A stretch of 16,678 bases of DNA, taken from positions 1 through 16,678 of the forward strand of contig NZ_JAIVFR010000027.1 in assembly GCF_020829685.1 (NCBI RefSeq). The letters are read 5' to 3'. Origin of the DNA: Nostoc sp. CHAB 5715 (GTDB lineage Bacteria > Cyanobacteriota > Cyanobacteriia > Cyanobacteriales > Nostocaceae). This document shows, piece by piece, positions 14,482-16,678 of this stretch. How positions within the stretch are numbered: the stretch's first letter is position 1; each line of letters begins with the position of its first letter. The notes beneath the pieces are model-generated. The model saw nothing but the letters and a program-made list of their open reading frames with translations, was not told the DNA's origin and ran no database searches. A program made the position numbers and the translations under genes.

Positions 14482-14661
14482 AGACGCGATTAACAGTTAT
14501 CAGTTATCAGTTATCAGTTAAAAGTTTTGAATTTTTTGTCAATTGGGAGTCAGAGTCCCCCACAACTAAGCAAGTGGTGTGAGGAGTGTCTTTCTTCAAA
14601 TCCCCGCACTGAAACCGTGATAACTGATAACTGTTGACTGTTCACTGATTTAATCGCGTCT
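14482..14661. mobile_element. inverted-repeat element upstream of the FG-GAP gene
   Basis: AGACGCGATTAA (14482-14493) has its reverse complement at 14650-14661. Next to both ends are CAGTTAT heptamer repeats in opposite orientation (14494-14520 and ~14614-14632). It begins ~20 bp upstream of the ATG and therefore overlaps the expected promoter region of that gene. No open reading frame is present. Confidence 0.65.
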
Positions 14662-14767
14662 GTACTATTGAGTCAGTCGAGAGCCTTGGTAAATGGAATT
14701 TGCGGCTACACAAACTCTTTGGGACTGCGCGGACTAACAAAAAATTCTAGTTTTGAAATCTACGTTC

Positions 14768-15149
14768 CCTCCCCAATCCATCGGGGAGGGTTAGGGAGGG
14801 GTAAAACCCAGGTTCGCAAGCGGTTTCAGACTTGTGTGTACACCGTAGTTCCAAAGTTCGGGTTAGGGAGCAGGGCTGTTTCATTCGATCTCTTAGAGAT
14901 TTTGTCAAGAGTTTGAGTCAGAAATTTGCTTGATTTGGTAATCGAAAAGCTACCACCTCAACAAGTAAATTTCAGTGCGATCGCCATTTTCTTGCACAAT
15001 CAGATTTTTTAGTCACCTGATTTTTTTGCTTGAAACGCTTGTAAATCAGCGCCTTTTAGGGAATGAAACAGCCCTGGGGTTAGGGAGGGGTAAAACTTAG
15101 GCTTCAACTCAGATGAGTGAACTGTTTCAGACTTGTGTGTAGACCATAG
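14768..15149. repeat. direct repeats of a GGGTTAGGGAGGGG block
   Basis: GGGTTAGGGAGGGGTAAAAC occurs at 14788-14807 and again at 15077-15096. Each is followed at 16 and ~28 bp by the shared text TTTCAGACTTGTGTGTA (14824-14840, 15125-15141). A hairpin CCCTCCCC/GGGGAGGG precedes the first copy (14768-14790). The second copy was the landing site of the MITE at 14871-15076. No gene is supported here. Confidence 0.7.
14871..15076. mobile_element. 206-bp MITE, family copy B, 11-bp target duplication
   Basis: The ends CAGGGCTGTTTCATTC (14871-14886) and 15061-15076 are perfect 16-bp inverted repeats. The 11-bp GGGTTAGGGAG flanks the element exactly at 14860-14870 and 15077-15087. The interior is AT-rich and non-coding, with one HIP1 site. 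The ends match copy A (10393-10563), while the interiors differ. This is a non-autonomous element; 10-11-bp duplications are seen in IS4-type transposition, but the family cannot be fixed from this alone. Confidence 0.85.
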
Positions 15150-16103
15150 CCCTACTAAGGGAACCTGTAGCTTTAGCTATAGACGGGGTGAGGTTCACTG
15201 ATTTTTCTTTGTAAGGAAAAATTACTTTGATAACCGTTAAATCACTTAAATACTCTTATGAATATCTAAATATTGTCAATAGGCTGGGCGTCATTTTGGT
15301 AAAATTAGAGTTACAGCTATTTTCAGGTAAAAGACTTCCAAATAAAAAAATACTCAACTACTTCTTGTGGGGTGGGCGTCTCGCCATTGGTTGGCAGAAT
15401 TCCTTATAGTACTTGGAACTACTCCCTTCTCGCCAGAAGAATACCTAATTTAACGAACCGCAAAGACGCGAAGAACACGAAGGAAGAAGAAAAAGAAGAT
15501 AGGTAATCTTAGAGCGGGAAGGGAGTAAGATTGAACACCCAGAACTGGCTACAGTTGTTTGAGGCAAGATACCGGAAATCGGTGTTGCAGAACAGTGGGA
15601 TGAATTGGGGCAAGCTCTTGAGCCAGGGGGGCAGTTCTTGCTGGGAGCAAGGGAGAGGGTTTGCAGCTTTTTTTGACAATGAAAATAGTGCAACTTGTAG
15701 GCGCGACAGCTTACTAAGAACCCTCTTTCCTCAAGAACCTCCCCTGCCTCAAGAGCTTATCCGAACTGTAAATTATATATTTTTGGAATAGAACAAAATG
15801 CAGTAAAAAATACTATTTTTTGATAAATTGCCGTGGGTTTAATTTGCAGTTAGGATGTCTTGAGTACACGGCCGATACAATCTGATTTATCCGCCTAACA
15901 AGCCAATTTTAGGATAAAGTCTCAGCAAATGGAATACTTATTTACATTAAGTAAAACAATTTGAAATTTTGCGTCTATAAATTTAAATTTCTTAGCAGTA
16001 AGTGAAGCTATAGTGGATTTAGCAATGCTGCTGTTAATGTGGCTAAGGTTAGTCCTGCTGCCAAATTATATGAAGAATTAGTTTAGAAACGCACTTCTTA
16101 TCG
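15150..16103. other. non-coding region, possible gene relic at 15530-15690
   Basis: I see no supported gene. 15452-15485 is another degenerate copy of the CGAACCGC-AAGACGC dispersed repeat. A frame from 15530 reads IEHPELATVV, a stop, then PEIGVAEQWDELGQALEPGG, which looks protein-like and may be a decayed coding remnant, but I cannot assign it. The stretch 15790-16103 is AT-rich and presumably carries the FHA gene promoter. GTA-N9-TAC at 15868-15882 has the wrong spacing for NtcA. Confidence 0.35.
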
Positions 16104-16678
16104 ATGACAGGCAAACACGCAAGACATAATGCATTTCTGCGGCTAGTGTCTGGTAATGGGGCAGCTTTTGGATCAGAATCTCGCTATTCCCTGCCCCCCA
16201 GTAAAGAGATGGTAATTGGACGCGATCCCAGCTGCCAAGTTGTCTTGGATGCCATGATGTATCGAATGGTATCTCGTCGTCATGCAGTGGTTCGTCCCCT
16301 TTCTCTATCGCCAGATAGCAAATTCAGCTGGGTGCTTTGTGATTTAAATAGTGCTAATGGCACTTATTTGAATGGACAACGCTTGTATGAATGTCAGGAA
16401 TTACACCCAGGCGATCGCATTTCTTTAGGTGCTGATGGGCCGCAATACGTTTTTGAGTACGAGTATACCTCACTCACCCCGGCCACGACAGTTAACCAAG
16501 TTACACCATTACCTTCAGCGACAAATTACCACAGCCACACGCAATTAAAGCAGCCAGATTCTGTTAGCTTCACCCAGCTTTTTCCCATTATTTCCACTGG
16601 TAAAGATTTAACCCGTAAAGCTTACCTCGTACCGGGAATACTGACTGTAATCTTTGTAGTGTTAATGAGATCGGAAGA
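16104..16678 (+). CDS. FHA-domain protein, N-terminal part, cut by the contig end
   Basis: About 188 genuine residues are visible from the ATG at 16104. A complete FHA phosphothreonine-binding domain spans ~12-118: VIGRDPSC (37-44), VSRRHA (56-61), DLNSANGTYLNG (80-91) and HPGDRISLG (101-109). These include the R40, S57, H60 and N85 positions used for phosphopeptide binding. A Thr/Ser/Pro-rich linker (~121-165) and the start of a hydrophobic helix (YLVPGILTVIFVVLM, 174-188) follow, so the protein is probably a membrane-anchored signalling component that continues to the right. The last three codons (R-S-E) come from adapter sequence, not the genome. What lies after the helix cannot be seen. 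Confidence 0.88.
   Translation, partial: MTGKHARHNAFLRLVSGNGAAFGSESRYSLPPSKEMVIGRDPSCQVVLDAMMYRMVSRRHAVVRPLSLSPDSKFSWVLCDLNSANGTYLNGQRLYECQELHPGDRISLGADGPQYVFEYEYTSLTPATTVNQVTPLPSATNYHSHTQLKQPDSVSFTQLFPIISTGKDLTRKAYLVPGILTVIFVVLMRSE
16668..16678 (+). other. residual Illumina adapter at the contig end
   Basis: The final bases AGATCGGAAGA are the first 11 bases of the TruSeq adapter (AGATCGGAAGAGC). Their position exactly at the end of the sequence makes chance unlikely. They should be treated as non-biological. Confidence 0.85.

Noticed and set aside
14668..14916. 82-aa open frame
   Set aside because: Runs across the dispersed repeat and the end of the MITE. No homology or ribosome site is visible.
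15531..15791. 86-aa open frame
   Set aside because: Starts with TTG, has no ribosome site or recognisable family, and another frame looks more protein-like but has a stop. At most a relic.
15868..15882. GTA...TAC as an NtcA site upstream of the FHA gene
   Set aside because: The spacer is 9 nt rather than 8, and no suitable -10 box is spaced correctly.

Overview
The window looks like chromosomal DNA from a filamentous, heterocyst-forming cyanobacterium of the Nostoc/Anabaena type. It is rich in the HIP1 octamer GCGATCGC. It carries the cyanobacterial nitrate-assimilation locus, and its spacers are crowded with heptamer tandem repeats, short dispersed repeats (SDRs) and small inverted-repeat elements typical of Nostoc. 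Both ends look like contig ends: the last 11 bases match the start of the Illumina TruSeq adapter, and the first 127 bases are an exact copy of an internal segment (1597-1723).

Layout. 1-285: a chimera in which the first ~40 codons of a LysR regulator (ntcB-like, minus strand) run into a duplicated piece of the HEAT-repeat gene. 611-1237: a small PD-(D/E)XK nuclease-like protein (minus). 1464-2762: a HEAT-repeat protein matching NirB by position (minus). 3033-3446: a Rieske [2Fe-2S] protein, PetC4-like (minus). 3447-4196: the nirA control region, with a perfect NtcA site and a ~500-nt leader that has been invaded by a small inverted-repeat element. 4197-10201: nirA (ferredoxin-nitrite reductase), nrtP (MFS nitrate/nitrite permease) and narB (molybdopterin nitrate reductase). 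10640-11098: a PsiE-family membrane protein. 11172-11624: narM, needed for active nitrate reductase. 11625-12425: repeats. 12430-14460: a secreted FG-GAP beta-propeller/RTX protein (minus). 14461-16103: mostly repeat DNA, including a MITE with an 11-bp target duplication. 16104-end: an FHA-domain protein cut by the contig end.

How the genes work together. NrtP imports nitrate and nitrite. NarB reduces nitrate to nitrite with help from NarM. NirA reduces nitrite to ammonium using photosynthetic ferredoxin. NtcA, sensing nitrogen status, probably switches on both nirA and ntcB through GTA-N8-TAC sites seen here. NtcB and NirB are known in Anabaena to tune nirA expression and NirA activity.

The most unusual features are repeat-driven. 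Intergenic-type heptamer repeats sit in frame inside both nirA and narB. Two unrelated 10 x 21-bp arrays flank the cluster. A MITE family with 16-bp ends and 10-11-bp target duplications occurs twice. A cloverleaf-like palindromic element occurs twice with different but self-complementary arms. Two 'filled versus empty' SDR site pairs lie within the same window. I see no convincing new defence or biosynthetic system.
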